Shown here one piece after another: positions 46,597-56,216 of a DNA stretch of 64,000 bases. Every line of letters starts with the position of its first letter. Within the stretch, counting starts at the first letter, position 1. Below the pieces are notes generated by a model. That model saw only the letters and a list, made by a program, of their open reading frames with translations. It ran no database searches and had not been told where the DNA came from. Source of the stretch: an uncultured Pseudomonadales bacterium. GTDB lineage: Bacteria > Pseudomonadota > Gammaproteobacteria > Pseudomonadales > UBA7434. A program made the position numbers and the translations under genes. The DNA lies in the NCBI GenBank assembly GCA_905478995.1, contig CAJQKT010000018.1:32996-96995 (forward strand), in the 5' to 3' direction.

Positions 46597-47760
46597 TTAT
46601 TCTGAATAAACGCGCGCTACCCTAGGAGAAACGCCGGTGAGTAGTTGGTAGCTGATTGTCATGGCGTGTCTGGCAATGGTTTCGACTGGGAGGCCTCTGC
46701 CCCACAAGGTGGCCTGGTCGCCTACCTGCACGGTATCATCATTAGCAATCAAGGTGGTAACGTCCACGCCAATCATATCCATAGAAACTCGCCCAGCAAG
46801 GTCAGCGAGCTTGCCGTTGATTAGAACCGGTGTGCCATTGGTAGCATGGCGCGGATAGCCGTCACCATAACCGATGGCAATTGTAGCAATCGTGCTATCT
46901 CTAGGAGCAGTCCATGCACCTGCATAGCCAATGGTTTCGCCTTGCTGAACATGTCTAATATCAATGATGGGTGCCTTCAGCGTCATGACCGGCTGAAGTT
47001 GCTGACTAATGCTATTCGGGCTCTGCAGTGGATCGGCGCCGTAGAGCATTATGCCAGGGCGAATTATTTCGCGGTTATGGGCGTAGTCGCCGAGCTGATG
47101 TTGCAACCAATCTGCGCGTGCAGCGGCCGTTTTATGCCGCAGTAAACCGGCTGAGTTGGTGATTGAAAATTGTCTGCACTCGGGGTGATCAAGGTCCGAG
47201 CTGATCATTTTATGAAAGACTGCTAGCTGTTTATCGGTGGCGTCTAACGCGTCGTTGTCAGCGCTGTGTAAATGCGTAATGAGCGCCTCACAAAGGCTAT
47301 GGGTTGCAGCTAACGACCAGTTGTTGGGAAGGGTCTCAAGACCGAGGCGGTGCATACCCGTGTCAAGCTTTAACCAATAGCGTAGCTCGGCTGCCTCGCA
47401 TGCGGCAATCTGATCATTAATATTATGCTGAGCAAATAGTGCTGGGATAAGCCCGTATTGCTTAGCCGTTGCAAAGTCATCATCGTGAAAGTGATGACTG
47501 AAGATAACAATCTTCTGCTGGCAGCCGCTTTCACGCAAAGCGACGGCTTCTTGCAGTCGGGCTACGCCATAAGCATCGACCCAATCGCTTAGCGCGCCGG
47601 TTACTTTTAGCATGCCATGTCCGTAGGCATCCGCCTTCACCATACACAAAAGCTGGCTGTGGGGAGCTAATGATTTGGCCAGCTTAGCGTTAGCACGCAG
47701 CGCGTCTAAATCAATCGATGCAGTGGCGTGCTGTAATGAGTGAGTGACGTGTTTAGGCAT
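46597..47760 (-). CDS. alr: Alanine racemase
   Basis: A 387-residue PLP enzyme that makes D-alanine for peptidoglycan. The cofactor lysine is in LCMVKADAYGHG (about residue 42), the catalytic Tyr in IGYAGAWTAPR (about 270), followed by IAIGYGDGYPRH and the C-terminal beta domain with GRVSMDMIGVDV. Fold type III is expected. The ATG overlaps the end of the upstream fructosamine-kinase-family gene by 8 bases, so both are translated from one message. Confidence 0.94.
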   Translation of the reverse strand: MPKHVTHSLQHATASIDLDALRANAKLAKSLAPHSQLLCMVKADAYGHGMLKVTGALSDWVDAYGVARLQEAVALRESGCQQKIVIFSHHFHDDDFATAKQYGLIPALFAQHNINDQIAACEAAELRYWLKLDTGMHRLGLETLPNNWSLAATHSLCEALITHLHSADNDALDATDKQLAVFHKMISSDLDHPECRQFSITNSAGLLRHKTAAARADWLQHQLGDYAHNREIIRPGIMLYGADPLQSPNSISQQLQPVMTLKAPIIDIRHVQQGETIGYAGAWTAPRDSTIATIAIGYGDGYPRHATNGTPVLINGKLADLAGRVSMDMIGVDVTTLIANDDTVQVGDQATLWGRGLPVETIARHAMTISYQLLTGVSPRVARVYSE

Positions 47761-48646
47761 ATTTAGCGATCGTTTGATGAACCTGATCTAGATAGCTTTC
47801 GCCAAAAATATTTAAATGGTTGAGCAAATGATAGAGATTGTATAGCGACATTCTAGAGCGCCAGCCGGCTTCCATTGGCCAGTGCTCATCATAACTTAAA
47901 TAAAAATCGTGTGGTAAGCCGCCAAATAATAGCGACATGGCAATGTCAGTTTCGCGCCAACCATAATAAACCGCTGGATCAATTAACGCGGGTTGCCCCT
48001 GTTCACCTATTAGTATGTTGCCAGGCCATAAATCGCCATGCAATAACGAGGCGGGCTGCCAAGGTACGAGTTCAGCCAGACGTTCGCAGATCGATTCAAT
48101 GCTAATAACCCATGGCGTCTGTAAGTAGCCGTTGTCAAAGGCGAGCCGAGTTTGATGCATTAAACGTTGCTGTGAAAAAAAATCATGGCCATCTTCAAAC
48201 CAGCCATTTTTTTGCTGCTGTGCGCCGCAATAGTTATCCTCGTCCAGACCATACGGCGTCGTTAAATTACTCGCGCTGGCCGTACTAAAGCGATGCAAGT
48301 CTGCCAATTGGCCGGCTAACTTCTGCCAATAATCGGAGCATTGGGGGGCCTCAGCAATATGTTCAATTAAAAGACATTGCTTGCTGATGTATAGTACGTC
48401 GGGAATACGTAAAGTGCCGGTGTTGGCGAGTAGCTCTAAACCAGAGGCCTCAGCTTTTAGTGCCTCACCTGAGTTATCTCGGCACACTTTGGCGACAATT
48501 TTTCGATCCTGCGAATTAGCTAGTAGGTAGCACTCATGGTGCCCGCTACCCAAAACTTCGCAGCGCTCTAGCTGCTCGAAACCATGGCCGGCCAACCATT
48601 CGCCCGTCTTATCGGACACTGGGAAGGGAAATTCCAAGCTATTCAT
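47753..48646 (-). CDS. Fructosamine kinase family protein
   Basis: A 297-residue kinase of the FN3K family, which phosphorylates sugar adducts on amines so that they break down. It has the aminoglycoside-phosphotransferase-like motifs: ATP-binding GSGHHECYLL, the Lys in IVAKVCRDNSG, LIEHIAE hinge, catalytic HGDLWPGNILI and metal-binding DPAVYYGWRETDI. The natural substrate is unknown. The ATG at 48646 gives family-normal length; a TTG at 48685 would add 13 residues. It overlaps alr by 8 bases, an unusual pairing. Confidence 0.87.
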   Translation of the reverse strand: MNSLEFPFPVSDKTGEWLAGHGFEQLERCEVLGSGHHECYLLANSQDRKIVAKVCRDNSGEALKAEASGLELLANTGTLRIPDVLYISKQCLLIEHIAEAPQCSDYWQKLAGQLADLHRFSTASASNLTTPYGLDEDNYCGAQQQKNGWFEDGHDFFSQQRLMHQTRLAFDNGYLQTPWVISIESICERLAELVPWQPASLLHGDLWPGNILIGEQGQPALIDPAVYYGWRETDIAMSLLFGGLPHDFYLSYDEHWPMEAGWRSRMSLYNLYHLLNHLNIFGESYLDQVHQTIAKYA

Positions 48647-49236
48647 TAGAGAGTGTGGCCATACAAAACAGTGCTGTGTAAACAAAAAAGTACCAACGCG
48701 AGATGGGCGGGCGCTGGTGGTAAAAACCGCGTGTCGTGTGTCCCGTCTTTAGGGCGATGGAACCATTGATTAGAGTCTCACTTCAGTTGAACCTTGAGAG
48801 ACAATTGGCAAAGCTTGCATTCAAGTGTTACCTGATCATATAAGTCAACATGGTATCACGTACTGAGTTTTGTTTTCTAAGATCGGGCGCGTCGACTGCC
48901 CACTGAAATTTCTGCTTGTTGATGCCGAAGCAGGTTTGGCAAAGTAGTCTTGACAGTGCAGCGATGTCTGGGCAGTGATACGAGTTGAACTATGCCAGCG
49001 TAAAGACGGCACCTAGCCTAGAAAGGGGGTTTTTCGGTTATCAATTTTTAATCGTGCATAGTCATGGTATGTTACCCATTAGGTCCGGCTCCAGCCCCGC
49101 ACATAAAAGCCTAGTTACGTTCAGCAGCGCGAGGTTTTGTGAGGGTTTAGATTAAACGTCCGGGTTGACCACTGTTTAAAGCAAAAACTAAATAGGCCAA
49201 ATGTTTTGGCCAAACGATATACGGAGATTTTTTAGC
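48647..49236. other. Intergenic region upstream of the nucleotidase
   Basis: About 590 bases. It must hold the promoter of the kinase-alr operon and of the 5'-nucleotidase. A GGCCAAA-TGT-TTTGGCC palindrome lies at 49195-49211. I see no protein gene and recognise no RNA. Confidence 0.5.
49195..49211. promoter_or_regulatory. Palindrome GGCCAAA-N3-TTTGGCC
   Basis: Perfect 7-base arms just upstream of the 5'-nucleotidase ribosome binding site. It may be an operator or a leader hairpin; the regulator is unknown. Confidence 0.4.
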
Positions 49237-50154
49237 ATGGCTACATTGGGTGATAGGTTAGTGATCGCAATCTCATCACGGGCATTATTTGATATGCGTG
49301 AGAGTCACGAAGTTTATCAGCGAGAGGGTTTGTCCGCCTATTCACAGTATCAGATCGACCATGAAGAAGAGCCTCTGGCTCCTGGCGATGCGTTTCCACT
49401 GGTGCAAAAACTATTGGCCATCAACGATAAATTTGACGGTGATACGCGGGTCGAAATCATTTTGCTTTCACGTAATAGTGCTGACACCGGCTTGCGGGTG
49501 TTCAATTCTATTGCCCACTATGGCTTGGCGATCCAGCGAGCGGCTTTTAGTGGAGGCGAAAGCCCTTACCGTTACGTGAAGGCCTTCGGTTCGCATCTGT
49601 TTTTATCAACTGATGCTGACGATGTTCGTTCAGCGTTGGACAATGGCGTTGCTGCGGCGACGTTTCTACCCGCAGGTGGAGCGCGCAACGATAAAGAGCA
49701 GCTACGCTTTGCGTTTGATGGAGATGCCGTCTTATTTTCTGATGAGGCTGAGCAAGTGTTCAAATCCGATGGACTGCAGGCGTTCACAGACTCTGAGCAA
49801 GCCTCCGCCAAAGAGCCTCTATCGGGCGGGCCGTTTAAGAATTTTTTAGCCGCATTGCAAAAGCTACAGGCCGAATTTACTGAGGCTGATTCTCCGATTC
49901 GTACGGCGCTAGTCACAGCTCGGTCGGCGCCTGCGCATGAGCGAGTTATTCGAACGCTGCGCGCTTGGCATATCCGTATAGACGAATCCTTATTCTTGGG
50001 AGGTTTGCCAAAAGTCGATTTTCTCAGGGCCTATGGGGCCGATGTTTTTTTTGACGATCAGCGTGGGCATTGCGAGCTCGCAGCCGGTCATGTTGCTACG
50101 GGTCATGTGCCGCATGGAGTGGCAAATGAAGGCGTCAACGGTATTGATGACTAA
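49237..50154 (+). CDS. 5'-nucleotidase (cytosolic NT5C1-like family)
   Basis: A 305-residue HAD-like 5'-nucleotidase of the PF06189 type, which dephosphorylates nucleoside monophosphates in the cytoplasm. Features: RLVIAISSRALFDM at the start, with Asp replaced by Ser-Ser-Arg in this family's first motif, EIILLSRNSADTG, DGDAVLFSD and FLGGLPKVDFLRAYGADVFFDD, where the Lys and the acidic pair of the HAD core lie. The ATG at 49237 has CGGAG 10 bases upstream. No adjacent nucleotide gene explains its role. CysB follows after 237 bases. Confidence 0.85.
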   Translation: MATLGDRLVIAISSRALFDMRESHEVYQREGLSAYSQYQIDHEEEPLAPGDAFPLVQKLLAINDKFDGDTRVEIILLSRNSADTGLRVFNSIAHYGLAIQRAAFSGGESPYRYVKAFGSHLFLSTDADDVRSALDNGVAAATFLPAGGARNDKEQLRFAFDGDAVLFSDEAEQVFKSDGLQAFTDSEQASAKEPLSGGPFKNFLAALQKLQAEFTEADSPIRTALVTARSAPAHERVIRTLRAWHIRIDESLFLGGLPKVDFLRAYGADVFFDDQRGHCELAAGHVATGHVPHGVANEGVNGIDD

Positions 50155-50382
50155 CGATCGCCTAAGAGCAAATACGCCCGATATTTGCCTTATGTTAATG
50201 TTAAGATTATCGCTGGACAGATGGGTGCGAGCTTTTTTTAGGTCTGTTACTGGCTATAAGATGGTGCAGTGAGGTTCAGTGGTACATTGAGTACTGCTAA
50301 GATATTCAGGTATCGTTCTGGGTTGCTGTCAAACACGCTCAGAGACGATTAAATGGTCCATAAGATTTTTCGCTGGCGATAA

Positions 50383-51366
<984 letters not shown>

Positions 51367-51435
51367 GTTGATTCGCTAAAATTTTCTTTTTTTTAGTGGG
51401 ACTATTGGTTGGCTAAACGCAAATGGTTGGTTACT

Positions 51436-51463
51436 ATGCCGCTGCCTTTTAGCGGCATTTTAT
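51436..51463 (+). terminator. Hairpin terminator after cysB
   Basis: ATGCCGCT and AGCGGCAT pair around a 7-base loop and are followed by a T-rich stretch (TTTATTG). It is 70 bases after the cysB stop and just upstream of thrH. Confidence 0.7.
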
Positions 51464-51497
51464 TGTTTACCAGAAGATGAAAGTTAAGGAGAAATGT

Positions 51498-52115
51498 GTG
51501 GAGCTGGCGTGTCTTGATTTAGAGGGAGTGTTAATTCCCGAAATTTGGATTGATTTTGCGGAGCGTACGGGAATTGAAGGCTTGAAAGCTACTACTCGAG
51601 ACATTCCTGATTACAATGTTTTGATGCAGCAGCGTCTTCGGCTACTAGACGAAAATAATTTAAAGCTGGCAGATATTCAAAATGTTATTGCGGATATGGC
51701 ACCATTGGAAGGCGCGCAAGAATTTCTCAACTGGCTGCGTGAGCGGTTTCAAGTGATTATTTTGTCCGATACCTTTTACGAATTTTCAGCGCCGTTAATG
51801 AAGCAATTGGATTGGCCAGCTTTGTTCTGTCATAAACTAGAGGTGGATGATCAGGGTCGAGTGAGTAACTACTTGTTACGCCAGTCCAACCCTAAACAAA
51901 AGTCTGTCGAAGCCTTTCAGTCGCTAAACTTTCGCGTGATTGCAGCCGGTGATTCTTATAATGATACAACTATGCTGGGAGCAGCTGAAGTAGGGATTCT
52001 TTTTCATGCGCCTAAAAATGTAATTGATGAATTTCCACAGTTTGAGGCGGTAGACACGTTCCTCGATTTAAAACGTGCATTCATAGCTGCTAGTGAGCGA
52101 GAGCTAACGTTGTAA
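51498..52115 (+). CDS. thrH: Phosphoserine phosphatase/homoserine phosphotransferase ThrH
   Basis: A 205-residue HAD enzyme of the ThrH type, which removes phosphate from phosphoserine and can transfer it to homoserine, linking serine and threonine synthesis. HAD motifs: ACLDLEGVLIPEIW (nucleophile Asp with the DLEG variant of DxDG), IILSDTFYEF, the Lys in SNPKQKS and AAGDSYNDTTML. The start is GTG at 51498: AAGGAG lies 6 bases before it and the length then equals Pseudomonas ThrH; an ATG at 51477 would add 7 residues. It follows cysB. Confidence 0.94.
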   Translation: MELACLDLEGVLIPEIWIDFAERTGIEGLKATTRDIPDYNVLMQQRLRLLDENNLKLADIQNVIADMAPLEGAQEFLNWLRERFQVIILSDTFYEFSAPLMKQLDWPALFCHKLEVDDQGRVSNYLLRQSNPKQKSVEAFQSLNFRVIAAGDSYNDTTMLGAAEVGILFHAPKNVIDEFPQFEAVDTFLDLKRAFIAASERELTL

Positions 52116-52127
52116 CTAGGTTGTAGC

Positions 52128-52163
52128 TAGGGTGCAACTGAGTGTAAGTAGGCTGCAACTAAG
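52128..52163. repeat. Imperfect direct repeat TAGGSTGCAACTRAG
   Basis: TAGGGTGCAACTGAG (52128-52142) and TAGGCTGCAACTAAG (52149-52163), period 21, differ at two positions and sit just after thrH; a related TAGGTTGTAGC precedes them. Probably a local duplication. Confidence 0.5.
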
Positions 52164-52250
52164 CTCTAGCCAGTTTCTAATTGGCTTTTTAGACAATTGA
52201 GTTCGGCGTTGTGCATTTATTAGTGGCGATCTGACACGGCCAATCGTCAC

Positions 52251-53687
52251 TTAAGGCTCGCTATTCATCGCCTTCAGTGTCTTGAGTATATGCGCTATTT
52301 TGTAGTCACTCTCAGCAAATTCCTCTTCGCAGTTTGAATCGGCCACAATGCCGCCGCCGCCCCAGCAGTAAACTGACTTACTCCCGCTGCTGGCTTCAGT
52401 GTCTGTAAATAACAAACTTCTTATCAGTATATTGGAATCCATCTCTCCGTCCCTATTGATGTAGAAGAGCGAGCCGCAGTAAATTGACCGGCAGTGTGGC
52501 TCAAGCTCGTTAATGATTTCCATGGCTCGCTTCTTGGGTGCGCCTGTTACTGATCCACCTGGCATGCACGCGGTGAGAAGGTCAAGGGCGGTTGCAGGAT
52601 TTTGCAAAGGCAGATGGCCACTCACTGTGCTCAAGAGATGGTGAACGTTACTGTAGGACTTAATTCTGAATAACTCCGGCACCGATACCGTCCCCGTGGT
52701 GCAGACCTTGCCAAAATCATTGCGCATTAAATCAACAATCATGAGGTTCTCGGCGCGATCTTTTTCGGAGGCCGATAGCTCACTAATTAGCTTGGCGTCT
52801 TGCGCCGCATCTTCTCCGCGAGGCTTTGTGCCCTTAATAGGTTGCGTGATGGCACGACTGTCGTGCAACGCAATAAATCTTTCTGGCGAGCAGCTTATTA
52901 CGGTGGCGTTGGGTCGCTTAAGAAAGCCGGAAAAGGGCGCTGGGGCAGTGAGCTGAAGCTGCTTAAAAGCTTGCCACGGCTCACCGCTATACTGGGCAGT
53001 AAACTCACGCGTTAAGTTGACCTGGTAGCAATCGCCACTGCGGATGTACCCTTGAAGAAGAGCAAATTTCTCATTGTATTGGTGCCAATCCAGCGAGCTC
53101 GTCCAGTTAGACGTAAGCCCAAAGAGATTCCTCGCCTGCGCATCTTGCTCTTGAGCTTGGCCATGTTGAGGCATTAGCGAAGTTAATGGAGTCGTGTTTA
53201 ATGTGGCTGCACTGAACCGGTCGTGTAACGCTTGCCAAGCGCTGTTTTCGAGCTTGTCATCAGCAACTAGCCAGCTGCGCAGGGCGGTGTGATCCTGAAC
53301 AATGGCCCATTGGTAGATGCCTGCATGAGTGGCCGGCCATCGAGCGTCTAGTCGATGCTCAATATCGGTAAGGTCTTCTCCTGCACCATAGCTTAGCAGC
53401 CCGATAGCTCCTGACACAAAAGGTAGGCCGATGGCTAGGTAGTCTGCGCGCTCAACGGGTGAGGTATATTGCTCAATAGCTGCTCGAACTCTTGCGAGAG
53501 TAGCCGCCGCAGATTCATCGCGATGGGTTTCGATGACGGTGGCGGGATTCGCCGCAAGAATGTCGTAGCGTCCAGCACAGCTGGGTACAGAGCTGCTTAA
53601 AAGTACTGCGTACTGTGAAGCGGGAAGTTGCTCAAAGTAGTTAAGGCTAGATGAATCGTATTGAAGCTCAAGAATTCGAGTAGGCAA
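52251..53687 (-). CDS. pabB: Aminodeoxychorismate synthase component I
   Basis: A 478-residue enzyme that, with a glutamine amidotransferase (PabA, not in the window), turns chorismate into 4-amino-4-deoxychorismate for folate. Chorismate-binding motifs are visible: FSGFLKRPNATVISCSPERF, QPIKGTKPRGED with the conserved Lys, DRAENLMIVDLMRND and TACMPGGSVTGAPKKRAMEII, typical for PabB/TrpE. The PIKGT signature with Lys separates PabB from TrpE. The start is TTG; no ATG or GTG lies in frame before the conserved region. It runs convergent to thrH. Confidence 0.92.
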   Translation of the reverse strand: MPTRILELQYDSSSLNYFEQLPASQYAVLLSSSVPSCAGRYDILAANPATVIETHRDESAAATLARVRAAIEQYTSPVERADYLAIGLPFVSGAIGLLSYGAGEDLTDIEHRLDARWPATHAGIYQWAIVQDHTALRSWLVADDKLENSAWQALHDRFSAATLNTTPLTSLMPQHGQAQEQDAQARNLFGLTSNWTSSLDWHQYNEKFALLQGYIRSGDCYQVNLTREFTAQYSGEPWQAFKQLQLTAPAPFSGFLKRPNATVISCSPERFIALHDSRAITQPIKGTKPRGEDAAQDAKLISELSASEKDRAENLMIVDLMRNDFGKVCTTGTVSVPELFRIKSYSNVHHLLSTVSGHLPLQNPATALDLLTACMPGGSVTGAPKKRAMEIINELEPHCRSIYCGSLFYINRDGEMDSNILIRSLLFTDTEASSGSKSVYCWGGGGIVADSNCEEEFAESDYKIAHILKTLKAMNSEP

Positions 53688-54403
53688 AGCGGACGTACTT
53701 CCTGTTCTGGCATGGGTACCGGTGCTGAACTGTTAAAGAGGATTAGCTCCGGCGTTACCGTTCACTATTTCCCAGTGTCACGAAGGTTGCATGATTTTAC
53801 GTAACATTCTGGATTAGCTTGTAGTCCGAGGTGAAAAAATGCAAGTCTGGATTGCGTTAATGCTGCCTCCTTAATATCAGACCATTTAAGTAAGGGGCCG
53901 TTTGATCAGCTGCACAGTGTGCGCAGAGGTGCCGGTAAGCCACTGAAAAATAGGGCTTTTCAATTCGTTGGTCGACTTCTTGTGGTCTCCTGGGGTTTGA
54001 CATAAGTCGCTAATTCTTATAAGGTTTTGCGGCTTTTTTTGCGAGCCCTTTGTTTCGGGCCGGCTTTGCAGTGTACATAATGTTTTTTGCTTGAAGGCTA
54101 AGTTGAGTGTGCGAACATGGCACGCCAGGTTTAGTCTGAAGCTCGGCTGAGTTGTGGCGCCATTCAAAGCTATAACCGAAATTGATACAAGGTCGAAATC
54201 GCGATAGATAAATACACTTAGTTTGATCGTTAGTGGTTATGCTTTAATTGCTAGGTAGGCACTGAATGCCGCCCTGTGTGAGTTTCCCGCTAACATCAAG
54301 CGATTACCATTACGTAGCGACAGGCAATAATAGTCATTCGCATGGCCAATCGTACAGTTACGACGGTCGTAAAAACGCCGTTCTTTTTGAGAGCCTTTTA
54401 AGT
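53688..54403. other. Divergent intergenic region and long leader of the carboxylase cluster
   Basis: About 715 bases between pabB and the carboxyltransferase. A plus-strand promoter-like TTGACA-N15-TATAAG lies at 53997-54023, leaving a leader of about 375 bases. A minus-strand frame (53886-54167) is not supported. I find no complete riboswitch. Confidence 0.5.
53997..54023 (+). promoter_or_regulatory. Possible sigma-70 promoter of the carboxylase cluster
   Basis: A perfect -35 TTGACA (53997-54002) and a -10 TATAAG (54018-54023), with a 15-base spacer that is shorter than the usual 17. Confidence 0.4.
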
Positions 54404-56128
54404 ATGAAAAAAAATGTGCAGACCGCTTCATTAGAAAATCCCTTTGATGAAGTGGCGGATTTAACGTTTTCGGCGCCGGGTCAAGCTACTTATGAACCGG
54501 GCATTTATGAGGAGAAGCTTGAAGAAGGCTTTGAATTGAGGCAAAGACCTTTTACCGCTGCCGGTGAACGTAATATTCAAAAGCAGCATTTGAAAGGCCG
54601 GATGACGATTTGGGAAAGAATCCGTGTTTTGACTCAAGAAGAGCCAACAATTTTATATCAAAATTGGGGGGAGAATCTCGATGGGGCGTCACTGGTTACG
54701 GCGATAGTTTCTATTGAAGGCCGCGAGGTAGCTTTGTATGGTCATGACTTCACGGTTCGTGCCGGATCTATGGATGCTACGAATGGCAGTAAGCTGGCGC
54801 GCCTGTTTGAGCTTGCAGGAAAAAGAAAGATTCCTCTTGTTGGCTTGAATGATAGTGCAGGCGCTTATATTCCTGCAGGGGTTGGCGGTCTCGATGGTTA
54901 TTCGGCGGCCTTCACCGCATTGAGAAAAATCAATGGAGTAGTACCCAGCATCATGTGTATGTTTGGTTATAACGCCGGCGGCGGCGCTTATTTACCACGC
55001 CAAGGTAGCTTTCTAATTCAACCTAAAAATACGTTTTTTGGCCTGACCGGTCCAGGCGTTGTTAAATCGGTGCTGGGTGAGGACGTAACGGCCGATGAGC
55101 TGGGAGGCCCGAATGTACACAGCGAAACGGGCGTAACTGATTTTGTGGTTGAAGATGAAGTGGCGGCCCTATTAAAGGTAAAAGAATTACTTAAGTATTT
55201 GCCCAACAATAACGCCCAACTGGCGCCTTACCAAGCCACGTCAGATTCGCTCTCCCGCGCCACTTGGGATATCGACATCCAATTGAAAAAAGCTTTTAAC
55301 TCTCCGTCGGGTATGAACACGCCGTTGGATATTGGCATTTTAGTTCAGCAAATCTGCGATCATGGCGACTACCTAGAGGTGCAAGAAACGCGTGCTCGTA
55401 ACACCGTCACTGCGCTGGGTCGTTTGGGTGGTAATGTGGTTGGTTTCGTGGCTAACAATAGTGCTGTTTCATCGGGCCAAATCGATATTCAAGCGGCATA
55501 TAAAAATGCGCGCTTTGTGAGATTTTGTAACCTCTACAATATTCCAATGATTTTTATCGAAGATACCACGGGCTTTTTGCCGGGTAGTGAGCAGGAGTCA
55601 GGGGGTATTGTACAAGCGGGCCGAGCTATGCTTGATGCGATTATTGATGTTCGCACCCCGCGTTTCTTGCTTATCGTACGCAACGCCTTTGGCGGTGCTT
55701 ATGCGGCTTTCAATAGTTACGAAACCGGTGCTGATTTTGTAGTGGCGCTGCCTACTACCCGGCTAGCAGTCATGGGCCCAGCTGGGGTGCAGTTCGTTTA
55801 TAAAGACGAGCTTCGGCAAATTACCAAAGAGGCTCAACAGTTGCTCGAGTCGCATCAAGAAAAGTTGCTGTCCGCAGGCGTTTCACAAGATGATGCGCTG
55901 TTGCGGGCCAAAGCAGTGGCATCTAACTGGATCAAAGATCAAGAGGCGCTCTTACAAAAGCGTTATGAAGATGAAATTATGAATCCGAAAGAAGCATTAA
56001 GCTTGGGGTCGGTGTCGCAAATTGCCATGCCGCATGAGCTAAGAAGCTTGCTAGGCCGGCAATTAGAGTCTTACTTGAAAACCTACGAACCCGGCCCTTT
56101 AACCAGCGTGCAACGAGAGTTTCATTAA
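54404..56128 (+). CDS. Acyl-CoA carboxylase, carboxyltransferase subunit (divergent)
   Basis: A 574-residue carboxyltransferase with two crotonase-like halves. N-terminal half: [46 protein letters not shown], the substrate-site [20 protein letters not shown] and oxyanion-type [14 protein letters not shown]-terminal half: [36 protein letters not shown] and [14 protein letters not shown]. The fold is that of propionyl-CoA carboxylase beta, but DSAGA replaces the usual DSGGARIQ, and GGGAYLPR is closer to glutaconyl-CoA decarboxylase alpha. With the next gene it should carboxylate propionyl-CoA or a similar substrate. Start ATG 54404; a longer upstream frame lacks support. Confidence 0.85.
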   Translation: MKKNVQTASLENPFDEVADLTFSAPGQATYEPGIYEEKLEEGFELRQRPFTAAGERNIQKQHLKGRMTIWERIRVLTQEEPTILYQNWGENLDGASLVTAIVSIEGREVALYGHDFTVRAGSMDATNGSKLARLFELAGKRKIPLVGLNDSAGAYIPAGVGGLDGYSAAFTALRKINGVVPSIMCMFGYNAGGGAYLPRQGSFLIQPKNTFFGLTGPGVVKSVLGEDVTADELGGPNVHSETGVTDFVVEDEVAALLKVKELLKYLPNNNAQLAPYQATSDSLSRATWDIDIQLKKAFNSPSGMNTPLDIGILVQQICDHGDYLEVQETRARNTVTALGRLGGNVVGFVANNSAVSSGQIDIQAAYKNARFVRFCNLYNIPMIFIEDTTGFLPGSEQESGGIVQAGRAMLDAIIDVRTPRFLLIVRNAFGGAYAAFNSYETGADFVVALPTTRLAVMGPAGVQFVYKDELRQITKEAQQLLESHQEKLLSAGVSQDDALLRAKAVASNWIKDQEALLQKRYEDEIMNPKEALSLGSVSQIAMPHELRSLLGRQLESYLKTYEPGPLTSVQREFH

Positions 56129-56216
56129 GATTATTAAATCGTAGTGCAATGGGCAGAGGCTGAATAGCACTAAAGGTTTATTAAGAACGACGAGTCATTA
56201 ATCAGTATCAAGCCTA

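Noticed and set aside
53925..54000. Cobalamin-riboswitch-like fragments (GGTGCC, GCCACTG, and CAGGAGACC on the minus strand)
   Set aside because: The fragments are on opposite strands and in the wrong order; the conserved core CCCGC-ACTG and a complete B12 box are missing.
53886..54167. 93-codon minus-strand frame upstream of pabB
   Set aside because: Low-complexity, no ribosome binding site, no family features; it lies across the likely promoter of the carboxylase cluster.
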